In this document: one piece after another, positions 1 through 6,278 of the stretch
How the letters are laid out: every line of letters begins with the position of its first letter
How positions within the stretch are numbered: position 1 is the first letter of the stretch
Assembly: GCA_024653875.1 (NCBI GenBank)
Contig: JANLHE010000320.1
Span: 1 to 6,935, forward strand
Direction of reading: 5' to 3'
Length of the DNA stretch: 6,935 nucleotides
DNA from: Acidobacteriota bacterium
Lineage (GTDB): Bacteria > Acidobacteriota > Vicinamibacteria > Vicinamibacterales > SCN-69-37
Translations under genes and position numbers: made by a program
Notes under the pieces: model-generated
The model's input: the letters and a program-made list of their open reading frames with translations, nothing else
Told to the model about the DNA's origin: nothing
Database searches by the model: none

Positions 1-717
1 CCGTCATTGACCGTGTTCAGTGGCGTGCACAAAGGATTCGCTCCGCCCAGCCCCGGCGCCGCCGCTGAGACGAAGGCCGAAGACAGTATCAACGTCGAAG
101 CCGGCGCGCGTCTGCAGCGCGATCGTATTTCGGGAGAAGTCGTGGCGTTCTTCAACGACTATTCCAACCTGCTGGGCCGGGACACGCTTTCGACCGGGGG
201 CACCGGTGCAGGTGATCTGTTCAACGGAGGCGAGGTGCGCGTGCACGGCGTGGAAGCATCGACCCTCTGGCGCGTGTTCGCGACCGATCGCGTCAGCGTG
301 CCAGTGCGTCTGACGTACACGCTGACCCAGGCCGAATTCCGCAACTCCTTCCAGAGTCAGTTCGGCCCATGGGGCACCGTGCAGCGCGGCTACGAATTGC
401 CGTACGTGCCGCGGCACCAGGGGTTTGCCGCGGTCGACGTCGAGGCCCGCGCCTGGCGCGTCCGGATCGACGCCACGGCTATCAGCCGAATGCGCACCGC
501 CGCCGGCACGGGCGCTCTCATGGAAACGCGATCGACCGATGTGACGTTCGCCATCGGCGGTTCGGCCGAGTACGTGCTGACACCAAACGCCAGGCTCTTC
601 GCCAGCGTACAGAACGCCACCAACCACGCCTACGTCGTCGCGCGCCACCCATCCGGCGTCCGCCCGGGCGCACCGCGTCGGGTGATGGTCGGGCTGAACG
701 TCGAATTGGGCCGGTAA
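1..717 (+). CDS. TonB-dependent receptor, C-terminal beta-barrel part (5' partial)
   Basis: The reading frame is open from the first base, so this is the last 238 residues of a longer protein; TonB-dependent receptors are usually 650-900 aa. Such receptors are outer-membrane barrels that import siderophores or other large ligands using TonB energy. Visible hallmarks are the segment GVHKGFAPPSPG near the start, typical of FecA-like barrels, and the closing run N-A-T-N-H-A-Y-V followed by R-H-P-S-G-V-R-P-G-A-P-R-R, which matches the conserved final strands of iron-dicitrate-type receptors. Alternating polar/hydrophobic strands fill the rest. The protein ends L-N-V-E-L-G-R, not with the usual terminal Phe or Trp. 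The plug domain and TonB box lie outside the window, so the substrate cannot be named. The next gene is on the same strand, with 79 bases between this stop and its preferred start. Family assignment is secure; FecA-like specificity is only a resemblance. Confidence 0.9.
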   Translation, partial: PSLTVFSGVHKGFAPPSPGAAAETKAEDSINVEAGARLQRDRISGEVVAFFNDYSNLLGRDTLSTGGTGAGDLFNGGEVRVHGVEASTLWRVFATDRVSVPVRLTYTLTQAEFRNSFQSQFGPWGTVQRGYELPYVPRHQGFAAVDVEARAWRVRIDATAISRMRTAAGTGALMETRSTDVTFAIGGSAEYVLTPNARLFASVQNATNHAYVVARHPSGVRPGAPRRVMVGLNVELGR

Positions 718-796
718 GCCAGTCGTTGCCCGCGGCCGTAGCCGGACCATGAAGCGAGCCATGGTGAAAACCACGCGCTCATGGCACGATGCTGCG
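718..796. other. Spacer between receptor gene and DAC-like gene
   Basis: I see no convincing sigma-70 promoter, intrinsic terminator or Shine-Dalgarno in these bases. Two in-frame ATG codons (749 and 761) lie here, so the true non-coding gap may be as short as 31 bases. The short same-strand spacing allows co-transcription with the receptor gene but does not show it. Confidence 0.5.
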
Positions 797-1951
797 ATGC
801 CTGACCCCTCCTATCCCGCAGCCCGCCAGGTGGCGGCGACGGTGCAGTCGCACTTCGCCAAGCACCTTGCGGCCGCGCGTGCGCAGGGCCGCATCGACCT
901 GGGTATCGAGCCCGACGCCGCCTTCATCGAAGCGATCATCGACGCGGCGTTCTGGGCGAGCCTGCGACGCGAGGAAGGCGTGACTCCCACGATTTCCCTG
1001 GCCCTGCTGCCGCCGGGGAATGCAGGCCAGGCGTTGACGTTCGCCGAGTGGCTGCCGTTGTACCCGGCGGCGCTCGCGAAGCTCGCTCCGGCGGTGGAAC
1101 GCCCGGGCATCCACCTGGGGGTGTGGCCCGTTGACGGAGCCCTCCGGGTCTGGGGCACCACGCGCAGTATTCCCGCGTTCTGCTTCGTCCTGGAAGTGAT
1201 CGGCTCCGGCCTGCTGGTGGTCAAGCACCGCAACGAGCCGTTCGGCAAGTTCGTCAACATCGCCGTGCTGGAAGGCGATCAGATCAAAATCGTCGACGAC
1301 CGAAGCGCCACGGTGCCCGAATGTCCCGGCCTGCTCAAGTCCCTGCTGGGCCAGCACGAAGTCAACGCCAGCGGCGAGTCCGTCAACCTGCTCGTGCACC
1401 TGGCGGCGTCCATGCGGGCGCACCACCGGGGCGGCGCGCTGCTGATCGTGCCAGACGGTACGGGTAATAACAGCACTAAAGATGACTGGCGCGAGTCCAT
1501 CGTCGAGCCCGTGGTGTATTCGGTGGCCCCGCGGTTCTCCGAATTGGCGGATCTGATGGGCCGCGAAGCCGAGGAGCGGCGCACGCACGAATGGCAGGAG
1601 GACCTGCGCCGGGCCGTCGATGCCGTGGCCGGGCTGACAGCCGTCGACGGCGCCACCGTCATGACGTCGACCTTCGAATTGCTGGCGTTCGGCGCGAAGA
1701 TCACCCGCCGGCGCTCGCGGCCTCCGGTGGAACGCGTGCTGGTGACGGAGCCGATTCGTGACTCCGCGGCGGTCGTGATGACGCCGGCGCAACTGGGCGG
1801 CACCCGGCATCTGTCGGCCGCGCAGTTCGTGCAGGATCAGCGCGAGGCCACCGCGCTCGTCGCATCGCAGGACGGCCGGTTCACTATCTTCCAGTGGTCG
1901 CCCTGTGACGATGTCGTCCACGCGCACCGCGTGGAGGCGTTGTTGTTGTGA
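797..1951 (+). CDS. DAC (DisA_N)-like domain protein with DACNV-type N-terminal sensor domain
   Basis: A predicted soluble protein of 384 aa with no signal peptide or membrane segment. The C-terminal part (about residues 270-384) resembles diadenylate cyclase domains: D284-G285-A286 matches the DGA motif, G335-T336-R337-H338 matches the GTRH(R) motif, and a strand reading L-V-A-S-Q-D-G sits where canonical enzymes have V-V-S-E-E-T-G. The third Arg of RHR is Leu here, the acidic VSEE pair is S-Q-D, and DGA to GTRH is 51 residues rather than about 30 as in CdaA. Cyclase activity is therefore doubtful, and ligand sensing or altered chemistry is possible. The N-terminal part (about 5-170), with F-W-A-S-L-R-R-E-E-G and L-A-P-A, resembles the predicted sensor domain called DACNV; this is from memory and unverified. 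ATG at 797 is chosen because similarity seems to start there; in-frame ATGs at 749 and 761 would add 16 or 12 residues. None has a good Shine-Dalgarno. The long antisense frame lacks family features. Confidence 0.72.
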   Translation: MPDPSYPAARQVAATVQSHFAKHLAAARAQGRIDLGIEPDAAFIEAIIDAAFWASLRREEGVTPTISLALLPPGNAGQALTFAEWLPLYPAALAKLAPAVERPGIHLGVWPVDGALRVWGTTRSIPAFCFVLEVIGSGLLVVKHRNEPFGKFVNIAVLEGDQIKIVDDRSATVPECPGLLKSLLGQHEVNASGESVNLLVHLAASMRAHHRGGALLIVPDGTGNNSTKDDWRESIVEPVVYSVAPRFSELADLMGREAEERRTHEWQEDLRRAVDAVAGLTAVDGATVMTSTFELLAFGAKITRRRSRPPVERVLVTEPIRDSAAVVMTPAQLGGTRHLSAAQFVQDQREATALVASQDGRFTIFQWSPCDDVVHAHRVEALLL

Positions 1952-1953
1952 TC

Positions 1954-1975
1954 CGCACGGGCTAAAGCCCGTGCG
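1954..1975. repeat. Perfect 22-bp palindrome, core GGGCT-aa-AGCCC
   Basis: The 10-base arm at 1954-1963 is the exact reverse complement of 1966-1975, with aa between. As RNA it would form an 8-bp GC-rich stem with a six-base loop. It begins three bases after the stop codon of the DAC-like gene, so it would lie in that transcript's 3' end and may protect it or help end transcription. No run of T follows. Confidence 0.85.
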
Positions 1976-1991
1976 CTCCATAGAACTGGAG

Positions 1992-2013
1992 GTCCCGGGC
2001 TTCAGCCCGGGAC
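1992..2013. repeat. Perfect 22-bp palindrome containing the antiporter stop codon
   Basis: The arm at 1992-2001 is the exact reverse complement of 2004-2013, with tc between. On the minus strand the centre reads G-G-C-T-G-A, so the TGA stop of the antiporter gene (2004-2002) spans the palindrome's centre, and its last three codons (Val-Pro-Gly) are palindrome sequence. The reading frame therefore ends inside the repeat, as if the repeat had landed at, and redefined, the 3' end of the gene. Confidence 0.85.
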
Positions 2014-3999
2014 AGCTCCCAGCAGCGCTTCTGCCGCCGGCAGCTGCTCGGGCGATCCGATCACCGCCACGCGATCACCCGTGCGAATCACGTCCTCAGG
2101 ACCAGGATTGCCGATGAGTGCGCCGTCGCGCACGATCGCCACCACGGACACGCCGGTACGGGATCGCAGCCGGGATGCGGCCAGCGTCTGATCGGCCAGC
2201 GCGCTCCCGGAGGACACGCTGAGCCAGCGCATATCCACGTGCCGGGCGGCCATCACGAGGTCCTCGAGCAGTCGCGTGCGCTCCACGCTGGGGCGGTCCG
2301 CTTCCACCAGTTCCTCCCGCCGGACCAGATCCGTATAGCGGACGACGTCTTCAAGCGCGAGGTCGAGATCGATCAACGTACGGCGGACAATTTCCACCCC
2401 GCCTTCCAGCTCGGGCCGGACCACCTCGTCCGCACCGGCCTCCCGCAGGCGCTTGGCGCCGTCCCATGTCGACGCGCGCGCGACGATGTGCAGCTTCGGC
2501 GCGCGGACCCGGGCGCTGATGACCACCGCGAGCGCCGCCGCATCGTCCGGCAACGTCACGACCAGGGCCCGGGCGCGCTCAAGTCCCGCGTGATCCATGA
2601 TTTCCGAACTGGCCGCGTCCCCATAGAGCGTCGGCACGCCCAGGCTGCGCAGCTTCTCCAACCGCGCCGGATCGGATTCCACGACCAGGCGCGGGACGTT
2701 CAACTGCGTCAGCACTTCGCTGATGTGCCGGCCAACCCGGCCGGAGCCGACGATGACGACATGGTCGGTCACCGGTTCCACCACCAGCGGTTCAGCGGGG
2801 CCGTGGCGGTTGAGCACCCGCCATACCGCCGGGAACTGCTTCAGCCACCGTTCCGCCGGGTCCACGAGCTTGAACATCAGCGGGTTGACGGTGATCGACA
2901 CAATCGCACCCGCCAGGATCAGCGAGTATTGCTCGGTGGTGATGAGGCCCAGGGATAGCCCGGCCTGGCCCACGATGAACGAGAACTCACCGATCTGCCC
3001 GCGGCCGGCGCCGAGGATCAACGCGGTTCGCGCGGGATACGGCAGGATGAATCCCACGGCCGCGGAGACCAGGCCTTTGACCACCACAATCAGGACGGAC
3101 AACACGAGCACCTGCTGCCAGTGCGCGATCACGTAAATCGGGTTGACGAGCATGCCCACCGAGACAAAAAACAGCACGGCGAACGCTTCGCGGAAGGGCA
3201 GCAGGTCCGCGTTGATCTGGTGGCTGAACTCCGATTCGCTCACGACCACGCCGGCCACGAACGCGCCGAGGGCCAGCGACACACCGAACAGGGCGGATGA
3301 GGCCAGCGCCGTGCCGGCCGCCAGGGACAGCGCCACCAGGATGAAAAGCTCGCGCGATCGCGTGCGGACCACGCGCCAGAGGATGGCCGGAACGACGCGC
3401 TGGCCGACCACGATCATGAGGCCCACAAACGCGATGGCCTTCGCCACCGCCCAGAGCGGTACCCACCAGGAGTTGCCGGTTCGGCCCACCAGGGTGGGCA
3501 GCAGGACGAGGATGGCCACCGTGGCCAGGTCCTCGAAGACCAGCCAGCCGACGGCGACCTTGCCGTGCCGGGAGTCCAGCAGCGCGTGATCCATCAACCC
3601 GCGGAGGAGGACAATCGTGCTGGCCACCGAGACCGCCACGCCAAAGACCCAGGCGCCGCCGGCCGAGAACCCCCAGGTTCGCGCCAGCCACGCGCCCAGC
3701 ACGGTGATGATCAGCATTTGCGCCAGCGCGCCGGGGATGGCGATGTCCCGCACCTTCCACAAGTCCTGGAAGGAAAAGTGGAGCCCGATTCCGAACATCA
3801 ACAAAATCACGCCAAACTCGGCCAATTGGCCGATGGCGTTCGTATCTCCTACCCAGACGGGCGAGATCGGACTGATCGCCACCCCGGCCAGGAGGTACCC
3901 GACGATCGTCGGAAGTCCCAGCCGGCGTGCGATGAGTCCGCCGGCCAGCGACAGCGCCAGCGCGACGGTGATGTTCACGACAAGTGGCAGGTGGGGCAC
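2002..3999 (-). CDS. ybaL: YbaL/Kef-type CPA2 monovalent cation:proton antiporter with RCK_N and RCK_C domains
   Basis: An inner-membrane K+ (or Na+)/H+ antiporter of the CPA2 family. The first ~390 residues form about a dozen hydrophobic segments with E. coli YbaL-like signatures: L-P-T-I-V-G-Y-L-L-A-G-V, L-A-E-F-G-V-I-L-L-M-F-G-I-G-L-H-F-S, A-S-T-I-V-L-L-R and G-W-L-V-F-E-D-L-A. A cytosolic RCK_N (TrkA-N) nucleotide-binding domain starts near D412 with G418-S-G-R-V-G423. An RCK_C (TrkA-C) domain occupies about 587-662. E. coli YbaL is shorter (558 aa) and, as I recall, lacks RCK_C, so this 665-aa form has an extra regulatory module; KefB/KefC are the alternative assignment. The start is uncertain: no ATG lies near the N-terminus. 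GTG at 3999 gives M-P-H-L-P-L-V-V-N-I, closest to the YbaL N-terminus, while TTG at 4038 would add 13 residues and overlap the divergent gene. The stop lies inside a palindrome. It is convergent with the DAC-like gene. Confidence 0.93.
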   Translation of the reverse strand: MPHLPLVVNITVALALSLAGGLIARRLGLPTIVGYLLAGVAISPISPVWVGDTNAIGQLAEFGVILLMFGIGLHFSFQDLWKVRDIAIPGALAQMLIITVLGAWLARTWGFSAGGAWVFGVAVSVASTIVLLRGLMDHALLDSRHGKVAVGWLVFEDLATVAILVLLPTLVGRTGNSWWVPLWAVAKAIAFVGLMIVVGQRVVPAILWRVVRTRSRELFILVALSLAAGTALASSALFGVSLALGAFVAGVVVSESEFSHQINADLLPFREAFAVLFFVSVGMLVNPIYVIAHWQQVLVLSVLIVVVKGLVSAAVGFILPYPARTALILGAGRGQIGEFSFIVGQAGLSLGLITTEQYSLILAGAIVSITVNPLMFKLVDPAERWLKQFPAVWRVLNRHGPAEPLVVEPVTDHVVIVGSGRVGRHISEVLTQLNVPRLVVESDPARLEKLRSLGVPTLYGDAASSEIMDHAGLERARALVVTLPDDAAALAVVISARVRAPKLHIVARASTWDGAKRLREAGADEVVRPELEGGVEIVRRTLIDLDLALEDVVRYTDLVRREELVEADRPSVERTRLLEDLVMAARHVDMRWLSVSSGSALADQTLAASRLRSRTGVSVVAIVRDGALIGNPGPEDVIRTGDRVAVIGSPEQLPAAEALLGAVPG

Positions 4000-4000
4000 A

Positions 4001-4007
4001 AGGGAAG
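4001..4007 (+). promoter_or_regulatory. Shine-Dalgarno for the exported protein gene at 4012
   Basis: The purine run agggaag lies four bases (aata) before ATG at 4012. This makes 4012 a better start than the second in-frame ATG at 4018 or any upstream codon in the long open frame that runs antisense through the antiporter gene. Confidence 0.6.
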
Positions 4008-4011
4008 AATA

Positions 4012-5016
4012 ATGGGGATGGAGGCTCGGGTGGGACAACGACTGTGGGGAGCGCTCGCGGTGGTGCTGGCGTGCGGGATGGTGCCGGCCGGGGCGTCAGG
4101 GCTGCCGGCGCAAAGCGATCTGGACGCCTTCATGCAGAAGGTCATGCTGAGGCGCGACGACAACTGGAAGAAGTTCCAGCAGTACGTGCTCGACGAGCGT
4201 GAGCAGATCGAGTTCCGCGGGCCGGGCAAGTTGCCCCTGTGGGGCGATCGGCGGGATTACACCTGGTATCTCCGTGACGGCTTCTTTGTGCGCAGCCCCG
4301 TGCGCGCCAACGGCGTGACCGTGTCGGAAGACGACCGGCGGAAGTACGAGGAGGAGTTCCTCCGGCGCCAGCAGGCGCGCGACAAGCGGCGGGTGGCCCT
4401 GACCGTCGGCACCACGACGGACGTGAAGGAGTTGCCTCCGCCGGAGCGGAGTGCGGCGGTCGATCCGGACGCGCCCGGCGACGCCCAGAGCCTGATCCGG
4501 CAGACCCGTGAACCCCAGTTCATTTCGTCGGCGTATTTCCTCAAGTTCAAGTTCGAAGAGGGCAAGTACGCGCTTGTCGGCCGCGAGACGAGTGATGGCC
4601 GGGAACTCCTGAAGATCGAGTACTTCCCGGCGATGCTGTTCTCCAAGGAGCAGAATTCCCGGCAGCATCGCAGGGAGATCGGTCAGAAGCTCAAGGAAGA
4701 CAACCAGGATGCCACGCTTGAACGGATGCTGAACAAGGTCTCGCTGGTAACGTTGTGGATTGAGCCGTCCACGTACCAGATCGTCAAGTACAACTTCGAA
4801 AACGTGAACATGGACTTCCTGCCGGCGGCCTGGCTGGCGCGGCTCACCGACCTGCGCGCGACGATGACGATGCATCAGCCGTTTCCGGATGTGTGGCTGC
4901 CCAAGAACGTGGATTTCTACTTTTCGGCGATGCTGGCGATTGGCGAAATGGACGCGCGATACCAGCTCAACTACATGAACTACAAGCTCGCGACCGCCAC
5001 GGCGAGGATCAAGTGA
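4012..5016 (+). CDS. Exported hypothetical protein, possible lipoprotein (Acidobacteriota-type)
   Basis: A 334-aa protein with an export signal: basic residues R6 and R10, then a hydrophobic stretch from L11 to about P25. V-V-L-A-C21-G would fit a lipobox, so it may be a lipoprotein; signal peptidase I cleavage near A-G-A-S-G is the alternative. The mature part begins with a helix carrying W-K-K-F-Q-Q-Y-V-L-D-E (52-62). It continues with Y-T-W-Y-L-R-D-G-F-F-V-R-S-P-V (83-97), a highly charged helix around 105-127, and a C-terminal beta-rich region with L-W-I-E-P-S-T-Y-Q-I-V and W-L-P-K-N-V-D-F-Y-F. That last region is reminiscent of LolA/LolB-like lipid-binding folds, but the fold is a guess. 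No enzyme motif is seen and I cannot name a function. The gene has its own Shine-Dalgarno, starts only 12 bases from the divergent antiporter's GTG, and its last four bases overlap the start of the Omp85-like gene. This suggests an envelope role with that barrel. Confidence 0.85.
   Translation: MGMEARVGQRLWGALAVVLACGMVPAGASGLPAQSDLDAFMQKVMLRRDDNWKKFQQYVLDEREQIEFRGPGKLPLWGDRRDYTWYLRDGFFVRSPVRANGVTVSEDDRRKYEEEFLRRQQARDKRRVALTVGTTTDVKELPPPERSAAVDPDAPGDAQSLIRQTREPQFISSAYFLKFKFEEGKYALVGRETSDGRELLKIEYFPAMLFSKEQNSRQHRREIGQKLKEDNQDATLERMLNKVSLVTLWIEPSTYQIVKYNFENVNMDFLPAAWLARLTDLRATMTMHQPFPDVWLPKNVDFYFSAMLAIGEMDARYQLNYMNYKLATATARIK
5004..5008 (+). promoter_or_regulatory. Shine-Dalgarno deciding the GTG start of the Omp85-like gene
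   Basis: gagga lies four bases (tcaa) before GTG at 5013, inside the last codons of the upstream gene. Together with the GTGA start/stop overlap and the signal peptide that follows, it supports a start at 5013 rather than at codons further upstream in the same frame. Confidence 0.6.
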
Positions 5017-6278
5017 CCGCGCTGGTGCTGGCGACCTGGTTCGCCCTCACACCGGTCTCGCAGGCAGCAGTGGCACAGCAGGCTGAGGTCATTGCCGAGA
5101 TCCTGGTCCACGGCAATCACATCAGCACGAACGAGGAGGTCATCGCGCTCTCCGGTATCTCGATCGGCGGCCCGGTCACGCCGGACACCATCACTCAAGT
5201 GCGCGCGCGGCTGAAGGCGTCGGGGAAGTTCGATCAGGTTGACGTGCTGAAGCGCTTCGCGTCGATCACGGATCTCACGAAGATCACGCTCGTCCTGATC
5301 GTGAACGAAGGCCCGGTGCGGATCGACTTTGAAGAAGGGCCCGAGGGTGAAGAGGTCGCCGTCATCAAACGGCGCCGCGGATTTCAGAACCTCATGTGGC
5401 TGCCGATCCTGGATGCCGAGGACGGGTATGGCCTGACGTACGGCGTGATGATCTCTCGCGCGAACATCGTCGGCGAACGCAGCCGCCTGTCGTTCCCCTT
5501 GTCATGGGGCGGCACCAAACGCGCCGGCGTGGAGCTCGAGAAGAACTTCGCGACCGGTCCGCTCACGCGCGTCACGATCGGCGCTGCCATGCAGCGGCGC
5601 ACCAACCCCGCCTATGAGGAAGAGGATGACCGGCGCCGGGTGTGGGGGCGCGCCGAACGCGCGATCGGGCTGGTGCGCCTGGGCGCCACGGCGGGATGGC
5701 AGCGCGTGTCATTCGGACCGATCGAAGAGGACCTGAAGACGATTGGCGCCGATGTCGCCGTGGACACGCGTCTGGATCCGGCGTATCCCAGGAACGCCGT
5801 GCTCGCCACGGCCAGCTGGGAACGGGTGGGCTTTGAGGACCGGGACGTGCTGCACCGCACCCGGTTGGATGGCCGCGGGTACCTGGGGCTGATCAAGCAA
5901 ACCGTGCTGGCCGTGCGCGTGATGCGGGAAGGCGCCAACGGACCCCAGCCCGCTTACCTGAAGCCGTTGCTCGGCGGCTGGTCCAATCTGCGCGGCTTTG
6001 AGGCTGGCGCCTTCATCGGCGACATCGTGGTGGCTGGATCGGCTGAGCTGTTCGTGCCGCTGACCTCGCCGCTGTCCGTGGGGCGGCTCGGCATCAGCGC
6101 GTTCATGGACACCGGCGTGGCGTACGACCACGGGCAGCGCCTGAAGGATCGGACACGGCACACGGGCGTGGGCGGCAGCGTCTGGTTCAGCGCCACGGTG
6201 TTTCGCCTCAGCCTGTCTGTGGCGCACGGCCGCGGCGGCCGGACGCGCGTGAACTTTGGCGGCGGCCTGACATTCTGA
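5013..6278 (+). CDS. Omp85/BamA-TamA-like outer-membrane protein with a single POTRA domain
   Basis: A 421-aa outer-membrane beta-barrel. GTG at 5013 overlaps the upstream stop (GTGA) and gives a signal peptide, M-T-A-L-V-L-A-T-W-F-A-L followed by an A-x-A-type cleavage region near residues 18-23. One POTRA domain follows (about 26-103): I-A-E-I-L-V-H-G-N, a G-G-P-V-T turn, L-K-A-S-G-K-F-D-Q-V-D-V and L-V-I-N-V-type strands ending V-N-E-G-P. The remaining ~310 residues are amphipathic strands with the Omp85 hallmark L326-R-G-F329 (equivalent to VRGF/VRGY on loop L6), F-M-D-T-G-V-A-Y-D near the end, and a terminal F-G-G-G-L-T-F, a proper Phe-ended beta-signal. BamA has five POTRAs and TamA three, so this is a minimal member and probably not the essential BamA. 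The family inserts or exports proteins or lipids at the outer membrane; the substrate here is unknown. It sits between two exported hypotheticals and is probably co-translated with both. Confidence 0.88.
   Translation: MTALVLATWFALTPVSQAAVAQQAEVIAEILVHGNHISTNEEVIALSGISIGGPVTPDTITQVRARLKASGKFDQVDVLKRFASITDLTKITLVLIVNEGPVRIDFEEGPEGEEVAVIKRRRGFQNLMWLPILDAEDGYGLTYGVMISRANIVGERSRLSFPLSWGGTKRAGVELEKNFATGPLTRVTIGAAMQRRTNPAYEEEDDRRRVWGRAERAIGLVRLGATAGWQRVSFGPIEEDLKTIGADVAVDTRLDPAYPRNAVLATASWERVGFEDRDVLHRTRLDGRGYLGLIKQTVLAVRVMREGANGPQPAYLKPLLGGWSNLRGFEAGAFIGDIVVAGSAELFVPLTSPLSVGRLGISAFMDTGVAYDHGQRLKDRTRHTGVGGSVWFSATVFRLSLSVAHGRGGRTRVNFGGGLTF

Larger units (their letters stand above)
1954..2013. repeat. 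60-bp REP/BIME-like block of three abutting inverted repeats
   Basis: Three inverted repeats lie end to end with no spacer. The first is a perfect 22-bp palindrome (1954-1975; arms cgcacgggct and agcccgtgcg around aa). The second is a 16-bp repeat (1976-1991; ctcca and tggag around tagaac). The third is another perfect 22-bp palindrome (1992-2013; arms gtcccgggct and agcccgggac around tc). The two large palindromes share the core CGGGCT-NN-AGCCCG but differ in their outer pairs, as related REP elements do. The block fills almost all the space between two convergent genes. It could act as a bidirectional roadblock or RNA-stabilising structure, but it lacks the T-tract of an intrinsic terminator. 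Calling it REP-like rests on structure and location only; no REP-associated transposase gene is in the window. Confidence 0.75.

Noticed and set aside
4..774. A 256-codon minus-strand frame opposite the TonB-dependent receptor
   Set aside because: Low-complexity composition and no recognisable motif; the plus-strand frame carries clear receptor signatures.
718..796. Possible promoter or terminator between the receptor and DAC-like genes
   Set aside because: GC-rich complementary words occur but form no sizeable stem, and no -35/-10 pair of acceptable quality was found.
779..1981. A 400-codon open frame on the minus strand opposite the DAC-like gene
   Set aside because: High GC leaves long antisense frames. 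Its protein is rich in Arg, His, Gln and Gly without domain features, whereas the plus strand shows DGA and GTRH motifs and a coherent fold.
1954..2013. Reading the palindrome block as a CRISPR fragment or classic intrinsic terminator
   Set aside because: There are only two related palindromes with no unique spacers of CRISPR length, and no T-run follows either hairpin on either strand.
3565..4011. Upstream extension of the exported protein's frame through the antiporter gene
   Set aside because: The extension is antisense to strongly conserved antiporter segments and would bury the signal peptide; ATG 4012 has a Shine-Dalgarno and begins the signal sequence.
4893..5012. Upstream extension of the Omp85-like frame into the preceding gene
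   Set aside because: It would place about 40 non-conserved residues before an obvious signal peptide. The GTG at 5013 has a Shine-Dalgarno and a GTGA overlap.
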